Below, one piece after another: positions 15,218-22,502 of a DNA stretch of 64,000 nt. Positions within the stretch are counted from its first letter, which is position 1. Each line of letters opens with the position of its first letter. The notes under the pieces were generated by a model. That model saw only the letters and a program-made list of their open reading frames with translations, ran no database searches and was not told where the DNA came from. The DNA comes from Deltaproteobacteria bacterium (GTDB lineage Bacteria > Myxococcota > JACPTQ01): contig JACPTQ010000017.1 of the NCBI GenBank assembly GCA_016192705.1, forward strand, positions 186,001 to 250,000, given 5' to 3'. Both the position numbers and the translations under genes were made by a program.

Positions 15218-17119
15218 ATGATGAAACCCGTTGTTTGGCACGTCATGGGCGTCGTAGCGGTTGTTGCGAGCCTTCGATGTGGCGGTGTGTCGGGCGGTGT
15301 CGACGCTGGTGCGGGAACGGATGCGGGAGCGGGTGCGGGTGCGGATGCGGGAGTGGACGCGGGTGCGGGTGCGGATGCGGGAGTGGGTGCGGATGCGGGC
15401 GCGGGTGCGGGAACGGATGCGGGTGCGGACGCGGGCACGGATGCGGATGCGGGTGCGGATGCAGGAGCGGATGCGGGTGCGGACGCGGGCACGGATGCGG
15501 ATGCGGGTGCGGATGCAGGAGCGGATGCGGGTGCGGACGCGGGTGAGGATGCGGGAGCAGGAGCGGATGCGGGTGCGGATGCGGGCGCGGACGCGGGTGT
15601 CGATGCAGGCCCGATGGCGTGGGGTACCGCTCTGCGAATAAACGAAAACAGTTCGGGTACTTCGTTTGTGCCGACGGTCGGAATCGATTGCGCCGGAAAC
15701 GTCCACGTGGTCTGGATCAAATACAGCGGTGGCTCAAAGAACGTTTGGGCGAACCGCTATGCGCCAGGCGCCGGATGGGGCTCGGCGACAATGATTGAGC
15801 TTAGCTCCGGCGACGCGTGGGGCAACCCTTCGCTCGCGGTGAGCTGCTCGGGGCACGCGTTTGCGGCGTGGGAACAGACCGTCGGGTCCGAAGCGCAGAT
15901 CTGGGCGACGCGGTTTTCGCCGGAATCGAACGGTTGGCAGGACGCAGGGCTCATCTCGGAGATCGGAACGGGTTCGAACGCACAGGTTCCGAAAGCCGCC
16001 CTTTCCGACGCGGGAAGCGCACTTGTCGTTTGGCAGCAAACAGACGCGGGTTCCACAGACCCGATCGAGATTTGGGCAAACCGTTTCGTCGCCGATGCAG
16101 GGGCGGAAGGCGGCGCGTGGACCGGCCCAACCAGGATCGCTGTGGATGGCGTTTTCGCAGGTTGGGCGGGAGCGTCGATCGATCGCGCGGGGAACGGCAC
16201 GGCGTTTTGGATGCAGGGCGGCAGCATCGCGTCATCGGTTCTTTGGTCGAGGCGCGTTGACGGCGTGTCAGGTACTTGGGGCCCGAGCGGAAAAGTTTCG
16301 ACCGACGATGCGGGTGAGACGTGCGCACTCAGCCGGACCGTCGCGCAAGACCAGGCCGGGAACCAGTTCGCCGTCTGGTCGAAGTCCGATTACTCGACGC
16401 GCGGGAATCGCTTCGATGTCGATGCGGGCGCATGGACCGGCGTGTTTTGGTTGTCGCTCAACTTTCCGGGATACGCGCGCTCCGATTACCCCGACTTCCC
16501 GCAGGTCGCGGTCGACGCGGTCGGGAACGCCGTCGCGGTTTGGCGCGGGCGGGACATCGTGGCCGGCATGGACCACCTTTACGCGCGGCGACTCGACGCG
16601 CTCGCGGACGCGGGGTGGAGCGCAACGCAGATCGTGAGCGACCCGAGCACGGGAACGCCGCCACAGTCGTATTCGGTGAAGGCGATTCCAGGCAGCGGGG
16701 ACTTTGTCGTGGTTTGGAAAGATGGCCCGCTGCCGTACTGGATCGAGGCGCGACGTTACAGCGCGGACGCGGGTGCGTGGGGGGACCTCGTGCGGCTTTC
16801 GACGAACGATGCAGGCGCGAGCTTTCCGCAACTTGCGGTCGCCCCAACGGGGAATGCAGTCGTGACGTGGTTTGAAGGCGATTCGCCGGCGTTTGAGGTT
16901 TGGTCGAGCCGATACGAGGCGGCCGACGCGGGTTGGACGACGGCTGAAAAGATTTCGGTCGACGCCGGAGACACCGATCAGACGACGCAGCCCGACTCGA
17001 TCTGCCCGTCGCCTGCCGACTGCCCGACCCTCGTTATATCTGGAACTGGCGTGGTGACGGCGGTTTGGCAGCAGAAGGTGAATACCTACTTCGACATTTG
17101 GGCGAATCTTTTTCAATGA
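15218..17119 (+). CDS. Asp-Ala-Gly-repeat lipoprotein with beta-propeller-like C-terminus
   Basis: A 633-residue lipoprotein starting MMKPVVWHV with lipobox ASLRC (Cys21). Residues about 28-131 are an Asp-Ala-Gly-Ala/Thr repeat encoded by the hexamer tract. The rest has about ten repeats of a motif such as GNVHVVWIKYSGGSKNVWANRY and NAVAVWRGRD, with Trp-Ala-x-Arg-Phe/Tyr ends, resembling a sialidase/BNR-like beta-propeller. It probably sits on the cell surface with the Asp-rich linker as an acidic, flexible stalk. No catalytic site was found. The Asp-Ala-Gly motif also recurs inside the domain (VDAGAW), so linker and domain share sequence. Confidence 0.82.
   Translation: MMKPVVWHVMGVVAVVASLRCGGVSGGVDAGAGTDAGAGAGADAGVDAGAGADAGVGADAGAGAGTDAGADAGTDADAGADAGADAGADAGTDADAGADAGADAGADAGEDAGAGADAGADAGADAGVDAGPMAWGTALRINENSSGTSFVPTVGIDCAGNVHVVWIKYSGGSKNVWANRYAPGAGWGSATMIELSSGDAWGNPSLAVSCSGHAFAAWEQTVGSEAQIWATRFSPESNGWQDAGLISEIGTGSNAQVPKAALSDAGSALVVWQQTDAGSTDPIEIWANRFVADAGAEGGAWTGPTRIAVDGVFAGWAGASIDRAGNGTAFWMQGGSIASSVLWSRRVDGVSGTWGPSGKVSTDDAGETCALSRTVAQDQAGNQFAVWSKSDYSTRGNRFDVDAGAWTGVFWLSLNFPGYARSDYPDFPQVAVDAVGNAVAVWRGRDIVAGMDHLYARRLDALADAGWSATQIVSDPSTGTPPQSYSVKAIPGSGDFVVVWKDGPLPYWIEARRYSADAGAWGDLVRLSTNDAGASFPQLAVAPTGNAVVTWFEGDSPAFEVWSSRYEAADAGWTTAEKISVDAGDTDQTTQPDSICPSPADCPTLVISGTGVVTAVWQQKVNTYFDIWANLFQ
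15302..15612. repeat. Hexamer-periodic tract encoding the Asp-Ala-Gly linker
   Basis: About 310 bp of GCGGGT/GCGGAT/GCGGAC/GCGGGA units, translated as Asp-Ala-Gly-x. Same family as the tracts at 10446, 19003, 33166, 48900, 56656 and 58551. Confidence 0.85.
15421..15543. repeat. Exact 54-bp tandem duplication within the tract
   Basis: The unit at 15421-15474 (starting GGGTGCGGACGCGGGCACGG) is repeated exactly at 15475-15528, with a partial third copy at 15529-15543. This indicates recent slippage or unequal exchange. Confidence 0.85.
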
Positions 17120-17169
17120 ATAATTCGTGCGCCGTTTCGTCTAATAATTGAATGGTCGGGAGGTGTCGT

Positions 17170-17535
17170 ATGAAAGCGTGGTCGGTTTTCGCGGTTCTCG
17201 GGTTATTGGCGGGATCGTTCGTTGCGGTCGAGGAATCGCAGGGCGCGTGCCCGTCGAGCTGCCAGAACAAATGCGTATACGCGTCGAACGCGTACCGTTG
17301 CCGGAGTGGCACGCTCTATCGCACGTATTGCAACGCGTGCGCGTGTTCTGGTTATTCGCGCACGTCGATCGGCATCTGCCGAAACGTAACGAGGAATTAC
17401 TCCCAAAGTTGCGGCGCCTGCCCGACGACACAATCGCTCGTTTGCTCGAATCGCACGGTCTACAAGAATCGGTGCATGGCGGAGCGCTGCCCGGCGATAT
17501 CACCGTACATTGTCGGGACCTGCAGAGACGTCTGA
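17170..17535 (+). CDS. Secreted Cys-rich protein with two Kazal-like modules
   Basis: A 121-residue protein with a signal peptide (about residues 1-26) and 14 Cys in the mature part. The Cys spacing repeats: C-x3-C-x8-C-x9-C-x4-C-x10-C in the first half and C-x2-C-x7-C-x9-C-x4-C-x10-C in the second, each with a Tyr four residues before the fourth Cys (TLYRTYC, TVYKNRC). This is close to the Kazal serine-protease-inhibitor pattern, so both modules may be disulfide-knotted inhibitors. The ATG at 17170 has GGAGGT 6 nt upstream. It stands between the Asp-Ala-Gly lipoprotein and the molybdenum hydroxylase. Target proteases are unknown. Confidence 0.72.
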   Translation: MKAWSVFAVLGLLAGSFVAVEESQGACPSSCQNKCVYASNAYRCRSGTLYRTYCNACACSGYSRTSIGICRNVTRNYSQSCGACPTTQSLVCSNRTVYKNRCMAERCPAISPYIVGTCRDV

Positions 17536-17624
17536 CTCCCAAGCCATCTAAGAAAGGAATCGCTTGAGGGGTGTTGTCGAAACGCCTTGACCACGCTCTC
17601 GCTCCGGGCCGAGAATCCGCGGCG

Positions 17625-20114
17625 ATGGCGACAGATGAGGTGACGGAGGGCGCGTCGTGGATCGGGCGCTCGGTCAAGCGGGCCGACGGCCGCGACAAGC
17701 TCACGGGGCGCGCGAAATATGTTGATGACTATGCGCCCGCGGGGTGTTTGCACGGCGCAACGGTGCGAAGTGCGAAGCCGCATGCGCGCATCAAGCGAAT
17801 CGATGGTCGCGCGGCGTGTCGGGTCGATGGCGTCGAGGCGGTTCTCACGGCGTCGAACATCCCCGGTACAAATCGAATGCCGCTCATCATTAACGACTAC
17901 CCGTTTTTGGCGGACGGCGTCGTTCGGTTTGTTGGCGAAGCGGTGGCGCTCGTCGTCGCGGAAACGCCCGAGGCGGCGCGGCGCGCGGCGGCGCTCGTGC
18001 GGGTTGATTACGAAGATTTGCCGGGCGTGTTCGATGCGCGCGATGCGTTGAAGCCGGGCGCTCCGCGAGTTTTTGGCGAAGACAACGTTTTTAAGAAGTT
18101 TCGGGTGCGTCGCGGAGACGTCGAAAAGGCGTTTGCGGAGGCCGACGTTGTGGTCGAAGCGGAGTTCGAGACGCCGTATCAAGCGCAGGCGTACATCGAG
18201 ACGCAGGGGATGCTTGCGGAGGTTGAGGCGGACGGAACGGTTTTCGTTGCAGGGTCGATGCAGTGTCCGTTCTATGTGCACGACGCGGTCGCGGCGGCGC
18301 TCGGGGTTGGGCAAAACCGCGTGCGGATCGTGCAGCGGCCGACGGGCGGCGGCTTTGGTGGCAAGGAAGACGTGCCGTCGATTGTCGCAGTTCACGCGGC
18401 GCTCGCGGCGCATGTGACGGGGCGGCCGGTCAAATTTGTTTACACGCGCGAAGAAGATTTTTTGGCGATGTCAAAGCGGCATCCAGCATTTGCGCGCGTT
18501 AAGTACGGCGCGCGGCGCGACGGGACGATCACGGCGTGCGAGGTGAACTACATTTTGGATGCGGGCGCGTACGCGACGCTGTCGCCGGCGGTGCTTTTTC
18601 GCGGGACGGTGCATGCGGTCGGGCCGTACCGAATCCCCAATGTCGCCGTCGACACGTTCGCGGTGGCGACGAACAAAGTGCCGCCCGGCGCGTTTCGCGG
18701 GTTTGGGCAGCCGCAGATCACGTTTGCGCAGGAATCGCTCATCGATGAGCTCGCGGCGCGGCTTGGAATCGATCCGTTTGAGCTGCGCGAGAAGAACGCG
18801 CTTCGGCTGGGCGATGAGACGGCGACGGGACAAGTGCTTCGCGAGAGCTGCGGGTTTGGTGAGGCGCTCGCGGTCGCGCGGCGGGAATCGGGGTGGGCGG
18901 AGAAGCAGAAGAGGGGAGCTCAACGCAGAGACGCAGAGACGCAAAGGGAAGAGGCTTCTGTCATTGCGCCTTCGCGCCTTGGCGTCTTGGCGTTGAATCC
19001 GGTTGCGGGTGCGGGTGCGGGAGCGGGTGCGGATGCGGGTGCGGGTGCGGACGCGGGAGCGGGTGCGGATGCGGAAGCGGGAGCGGGACGTCGCGTGGCG
19101 CGCGGGATCGGCGTTTCCGCGAACTACTACGGCGTTGGGCTTGGCGCCGCTGGAAAATATATCGACCGGGCGGGCGCGCACGTGCAGGTTCAAAAAGACG
19201 GGACGGTGCTCGTCGCGGTCGGGAACACGGAGATTGGGCAGGGGGCGCGCTCATCGCTTTGCCAAATCGCCGCGGAGGCGCTCGGGGCGCCGTTTGAAGC
19301 TGTGCATCTCCTCGACATCGACACGACGCGCGTTCCCGATTCCGGGCCAACGGTCGCATCGCGCACAACGCTGATGAGCGGCAACGCAATTCTCGATGCC
19401 GCGCGGCCAATTCGCGAGACGCTCGTCAAAGTCGCGGCGGACGTGCTCAGAGTCGCTCCCGGAGCGGTTATGGTTGACGCGCATGGATACCGCGCAGCGA
19501 GCGGCGGCGAGGCGCTCACCTTTCAGCGCGTTGCGTCCGAGGCGTATGGGCGACGATTACCAGTCGCGACGCAGGGTTGGACGGTCGCGGCGCCGACGTC
19601 GTTCGATGAAAATGGGCGCGGCGACGCGTACGTCGTTTATGCGTTTTCGGTGAATGTCGCGGAGGTCGAAGTCGATCTCGAGACGTTCGAGACACGCGTC
19701 GTCGAGGTGACGAGCGTGCACGACATCGGGCGCGTCGTGAATCCGGGCGACGCCGAGGGGCAGGTTGAGGGGGGAGTCGTGCAGGGGATGGGGTATGCGC
19801 TTTGCGAGGAGGTCGTTCTCGACGGCGCGGCGGTGAAGAACGGAAATTTCACGGGGTATATTTTGCCAACGATGGCCGATTCGCCGGCGATTCGCGTGAG
19901 GTTCGTCGAGGCGCCTTATTCGGCGGGGCCTTTCGGCGCAAAGGGGCTTGCGGAGACGCCGATCGTCGGGCCGGCGCCGGCGATTGCGAACGCGATTCGC
20001 GATGCGGTGGGTGTCATGGCGCGGCGGTTGCCGATCACGCCGGAGCGGCTTGCGGAGATGGTTTGGGAGAAGAAAAGAGAGAAGAAAATTGGTAGGAAGA
20101 CAGAAGATCGGTAG
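17625..20114 (+). CDS. Xanthine dehydrogenase/aldehyde oxidase family, molybdopterin-binding large subunit with repeat insertion
   Basis: An 829-residue molybdenum hydroxylase large subunit that would hydroxylate a purine, aldehyde or N-heterocycle with water-derived oxygen. It has the Ald_Xan_dh N-domain, then the cofactor loop PTGGGFGGKED, the Arg-rich PPGAFRGFGQPQ loop, and AGPFGAKGLAE with the catalytic Glu. Residues about 425-490 are foreign to the family: a hairpin repeat read as RGAQRRDAETQRE plus an Ala-Gly-Ala-Asp tract. The frame is preserved and the family pattern resumes at RRVARGIGVSANYYGVG. The C-terminal tail is Lys/Arg/Glu-rich. The start is the ATG at 17625. The iron-sulfur and FAD subunit genes follow; substrate unknown. 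Confidence 0.9.
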   Translation: MATDEVTEGASWIGRSVKRADGRDKLTGRAKYVDDYAPAGCLHGATVRSAKPHARIKRIDGRAACRVDGVEAVLTASNIPGTNRMPLIINDYPFLADGVVRFVGEAVALVVAETPEAARRAAALVRVDYEDLPGVFDARDALKPGAPRVFGEDNVFKKFRVRRGDVEKAFAEADVVVEAEFETPYQAQAYIETQGMLAEVEADGTVFVAGSMQCPFYVHDAVAAALGVGQNRVRIVQRPTGGGFGGKEDVPSIVAVHAALAAHVTGRPVKFVYTREEDFLAMSKRHPAFARVKYGARRDGTITACEVNYILDAGAYATLSPAVLFRGTVHAVGPYRIPNVAVDTFAVATNKVPPGAFRGFGQPQITFAQESLIDELAARLGIDPFELREKNALRLGDETATGQVLRESCGFGEALAVARRESGWAEKQKRGAQRRDAETQREEASVIAPSRLGVLALNPVAGAGAGAGADAGAGADAGAGADAEAGAGRRVARGIGVSANYYGVGLGAAGKYIDRAGAHVQVQKDGTVLVAVGNTEIGQGARSSLCQIAAEALGAPFEAVHLLDIDTTRVPDSGPTVASRTTLMSGNAILDAARPIRETLVKVAADVLRVAPGAVMVDAHGYRAASGGEALTFQRVASEAYGRRLPVATQGWTVAAPTSFDENGRGDAYVVYAFSVNVAEVEVDLETFETRVVEVTSVHDIGRVVNPGDAEGQVEGGVVQGMGYALCEEVVLDGAAVKNGNFTGYILPTMADSPAIRVRFVEAPYSAGPFGAKGLAETPIVGPAPAIANAIRDAVGVMARRLPITPERLAEMVWEKKREKKIGRKTEDR
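18921..18995. repeat. Imperfect palindromic repeat inside the molybdenum enzyme gene
   Basis: Left arm CAACGCAGAGACGCAGAGAC at 18921 pairs imperfectly with TTGCGCCTTCGCGCC to CTTGGCGTTG ending at 18995 (arms of about 27 and 32 nt). It is translated in frame without a stop. It looks like a dispersed hairpin repeat rather than family sequence. Confidence 0.7.
19003..19092. repeat. Hexamer-periodic tract in the molybdenum enzyme gene
   Basis: Ninety bases of GCGGGT/GCGGAT/GCGGGA units immediately after the palindromic repeat, translated as Ala-Gly-Ala-Asp. A second short piece lies between this gene and the next (about 20112-20145), again joined to GAGCACGA-type units. Confidence 0.85.
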
Positions 20115-20215
20115 CGGAGGCGGTAGCGGGTGCGGGTGCGGATCCGGAGCTGATCGAGAACGAGCACGATGACGAGCACGGGCACGACTACGACGACGAA
20201 AGAGCGGAAGTGGAG

Positions 20216-20785
20216 ATGAAGAAGATGCGGGTGGCGTGCGAGGTGAATGGCGTGGCGGTCGTGCGCGAGGTGGCGCCCGGAGCGACGCTTCTCGATTTCT
20301 TGCGGTACGACGTCGGTCTTACGGGATCGAAGGAAGGGTGCGGGAAGGGCGAGTGCGGGGCGTGTACCGTCGAAGTCGACGGGCGGCTTGTGACTTCGTG
20401 TCTCATGTTGGCGGCGCAAGTTGAGGGGCGGCGCGTGCGAACGATCGAGGGGCTCGGAGAAGGGCATGCGAATTTGTTACACCCAGTGCAGGCGGCGTTT
20501 CTTGAGTGCGGAGCGGTTCAGTGTGGTTTTTGTACGCCCGGGTTTGTGATGGCGGCTGCGGCGGTCGTCGATGCGTGTGCGCGTCACGGCGGGCGTGCGC
20601 CCACGGCACGCGAGGTTGAAGAAGGGCTCGAAGGGAACCTTTGCCGCTGCACAGGGTATCAAAAGATCCGCGTGGCGGTTGCGCGTGGGGTTGAGATTGC
20701 GGCGGCTGAGTGTTCGCGGAAAGGGCGTGACGGGGCAGCGCGGGCCGGCACCCCACGGACGATACGAAAGGGCGATGCGCGGTGA
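20216..20785 (+). CDS. Molybdenum hydroxylase [2Fe-2S] small subunit
   Basis: A 189-residue two-domain iron-sulfur subunit (CoxS/XdhC type) that passes electrons from molybdenum to FAD. The plant-ferredoxin-like domain has GCGKGECGACTV and the fourth Cys in VTSCLM; the helical domain has CGFCTPGFVM and LCRCTGYQKI, giving both clusters their eight Cys. The tail after about residue 165 is basic and not part of the family. The ATG at 20216 follows GGAAGTGGAG; a GTG two codons earlier is possible. It lies 101 nt after the large subunit gene, in a spacer made of low-complexity repeat, and overlaps the next gene by 4 nt. Confidence 0.93.
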   Translation: MKKMRVACEVNGVAVVREVAPGATLLDFLRYDVGLTGSKEGCGKGECGACTVEVDGRLVTSCLMLAAQVEGRRVRTIEGLGEGHANLLHPVQAAFLECGAVQCGFCTPGFVMAAAAVVDACARHGGRAPTAREVEEGLEGNLCRCTGYQKIRVAVARGVEIAAAECSRKGRDGAARAGTPRTIRKGDAR

Positions 20786-21672
20786 ATGTCGACGTCATCG
20801 ATGTTTTTCGGCCGCGATCACTTCGCGAACTTTCGAGGATGGTCGCGCGCGTGCGCGGTGCGCGGCGTTTCGTTGCGGGGGGAACCGACTTGGTTGTCAA
20901 GGCGAAGGACGGAAAACTCGCGCCCGCGACGTGGATCGACGTCGCGCAGATCCGCGAGCTGCGCGGGATCTCCGAAACGCGTGGGAGCGTGGTCATCGGC
21001 GCGGCCACGCCCTATACGGAGATCATTGAGTCGAAAGTGGTGCGGCGCGTGCTGCCGGCGCTCGTCGAGGCGTGCGCTGAAATCGGCTCGGTGCAGATTC
21101 GCAACATGGGGACGCTCGGCGGGAACCTCGCGAATGCGAGCCCCGCGGCGGATGGTGTCGTCCCCCTTGTTGCGTACGACGCGGAAGTCGTCATTCAGCG
21201 TGGCGCACGAAAACGCGTTATCCCGGCGGTCGACATCGCGACGGGACCGGGGCGGTCGTGTCTCGGACAGGACGAGCTCATCACCGAGATACGGCTCGCC
21301 AAGCGCCGCCGAAACATCGCGGCCTTTCTCAAGCTCGGGCCGCGCGCCTCGATGGCGATCGCGAAGGTTTCGCTCGCACTCGTCGCCGATCTTCGTCGCG
21401 GGCGGCTCTCCGACGTGCGCATCGCGCTTGGCGCGGTGGCCCCGACGGTGATTCGCGCGACGCACGCAGAAGCGATACTTGAAGGCAACATCCTAAGCCA
21501 CGACGTCATTGCGCGCGCGCGCGTGGCGATCGCCGAAAGCGACGCGATCCCCATTACCGATTTTCGGTCGACCGCTGCATATCGACGCGCCATGTGCGCC
21601 GTGTTGCTCGGGCGCGCGCTTCGGGTGAACAGCGACGATGTGGGCAGAAGTGGGCATAACCCTTTGCGCTGA
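20782..21672 (+). CDS. Molybdenum hydroxylase FAD-binding medium subunit
   Basis: A 296-residue FAD subunit (CoxM type, FAD_binding_5 plus CO_deh_flav_C). The PCMH-type FAD loops are clear: VAGGTDLVVKAKDG near residues 32-45 and NMGTLGGNLANASPAADGV near 110-128. It takes electrons from the [2Fe-2S] subunit and passes them to an acceptor such as NAD or a quinone. It starts at a GTG that overlaps the small subunit stop (GTGA). Subunit order is large-small-medium. No molybdenum cofactor or XdhC-like maturation gene is present in the window. Confidence 0.93.
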   Translation: MNVDVIDVFRPRSLRELSRMVARVRGARRFVAGGTDLVVKAKDGKLAPATWIDVAQIRELRGISETRGSVVIGAATPYTEIIESKVVRRVLPALVEACAEIGSVQIRNMGTLGGNLANASPAADGVVPLVAYDAEVVIQRGARKRVIPAVDIATGPGRSCLGQDELITEIRLAKRRRNIAAFLKLGPRASMAIAKVSLALVADLRRGRLSDVRIALGAVAPTVIRATHAEAILEGNILSHDVIARARVAIAESDAIPITDFRSTAAYRRAMCAVLLGRALRVNSDDVGRSGHNPLR

Positions 21673-21710
21673 TTGAATATTTTAGCGTCTCCGATCGTCT
21701 AACGTCACGA

Positions 21711-22358
21711 ATGGGAATCGTGACGACGTTGACGGTGACGGCTTTTATGGTGGCCGCATCGGCTAACCCAGAGAAGTGCTTGGTGAATCCGAACGAGGCC
21801 GGTCTTCTCGAGTTGCTCATGGCCGGCTACGAACTTCCTCAGGCCGCAGCGCTCGCACATGCGCGACATGCGGCGAAGGCGTCAGCGATCAAGGACGCGA
21901 CCGGTATCAAAGGAAAGGTGGCCGCGCGCGAGGCGGCCCTCAACTGTGGGGGGCTGTGTGCCGTTGGGCATGGTCGCGCGGATCGGTGGAAGGTACTCGT
22001 GTTCGACAAGAAAGGGACGTGCGATCCGAAGCGCCAAGCCCCCAAACTTTTTTCTGAGGCGTTTTCGGCTTGGAAAAACGAGGTGTGTCGACAGCGGCGA
22101 CTCTGCCGATGCGAGACAAAGAAAGAGTGCGAGAAGCTTCCGAATATCCCGTGCGCCGACGAGAACTGCCCGCCTGTGACGCCGCCGCCGCCGCTAGGGC
22201 GCGCGTCGTGGGCGGTCGCATATGGATCGCTCAAATCCGCATGGGGCGAGATGATGGCCGTGCCCGCGCTCGGAAAGTGTTTTCGTGGGCTCGCCGAGTG
22301 GTATCTGAAGCCCGCGCCGAAGCCGCCCATTCTCGGGTGTGACGTCGGGACTAAGTGA
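21711..22358 (+). CDS. Secreted Cys-rich hypothetical protein
   Basis: A 215-residue protein with a short signal peptide (cleavage probably after ASA near residue 18). The mature part has about 15 Cys (CRQRRLCRCETKKECEKL near residues 123-140) and a Pro-rich link (PPVTPPPPL), suggesting a disulfide-stabilised extracytoplasmic protein. No family recognised. TTGAAT and TCTAAC hexamers 19 nt apart lie upstream and could be a weak promoter. A perfect 28-bp palindrome lies 45 bp after the stop codon. It is not obviously part of the hydroxylase operon. Confidence 0.65.
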   Translation: MGIVTTLTVTAFMVAASANPEKCLVNPNEAGLLELLMAGYELPQAAALAHARHAAKASAIKDATGIKGKVAAREAALNCGGLCAVGHGRADRWKVLVFDKKGTCDPKRQAPKLFSEAFSAWKNEVCRQRRLCRCETKKECEKLPNIPCADENCPPVTPPPPLGRASWAVAYGSLKSAWGEMMAVPALGKCFRGLAEWYLKPAPKPPILGCDVGTK

Positions 22359-22402
22359 ATTGACTGGGGCGAGATGCACGTGTGTTGAGTCCGCAATGCC
22401 AT

Positions 22403-22430
22403 AATCAACTATTCAATTGAATAGTTGATT
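22403..22430. promoter_or_regulatory. Perfect 28-bp AT-rich palindrome
   Basis: Half-site AATCAACTATTCAA is repeated exactly on the other strand with no spacer. It lies between the Cys-rich protein gene and the diguanylate cyclase gene, 72 bp before the latter's start. In such GC-rich DNA it stands out. It may be a dimer-binding operator or the stem of a terminator, though no T-run follows. Confidence 0.6.
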
Positions 22431-22502
22431 ACGCTCAAAAAAACACGCCTTGCGATTCCTAACGTTGTGACAAGACCGACCTGACGTGGTAGCTTGACGG
22501 CC

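Noticed and set aside
15302-15612. Repeat array that could be taken for a CRISPR
   Set aside because: The units are 6 bp and coding, with no conserved 23-40 bp repeat separated by unique spacers and no cas genes.
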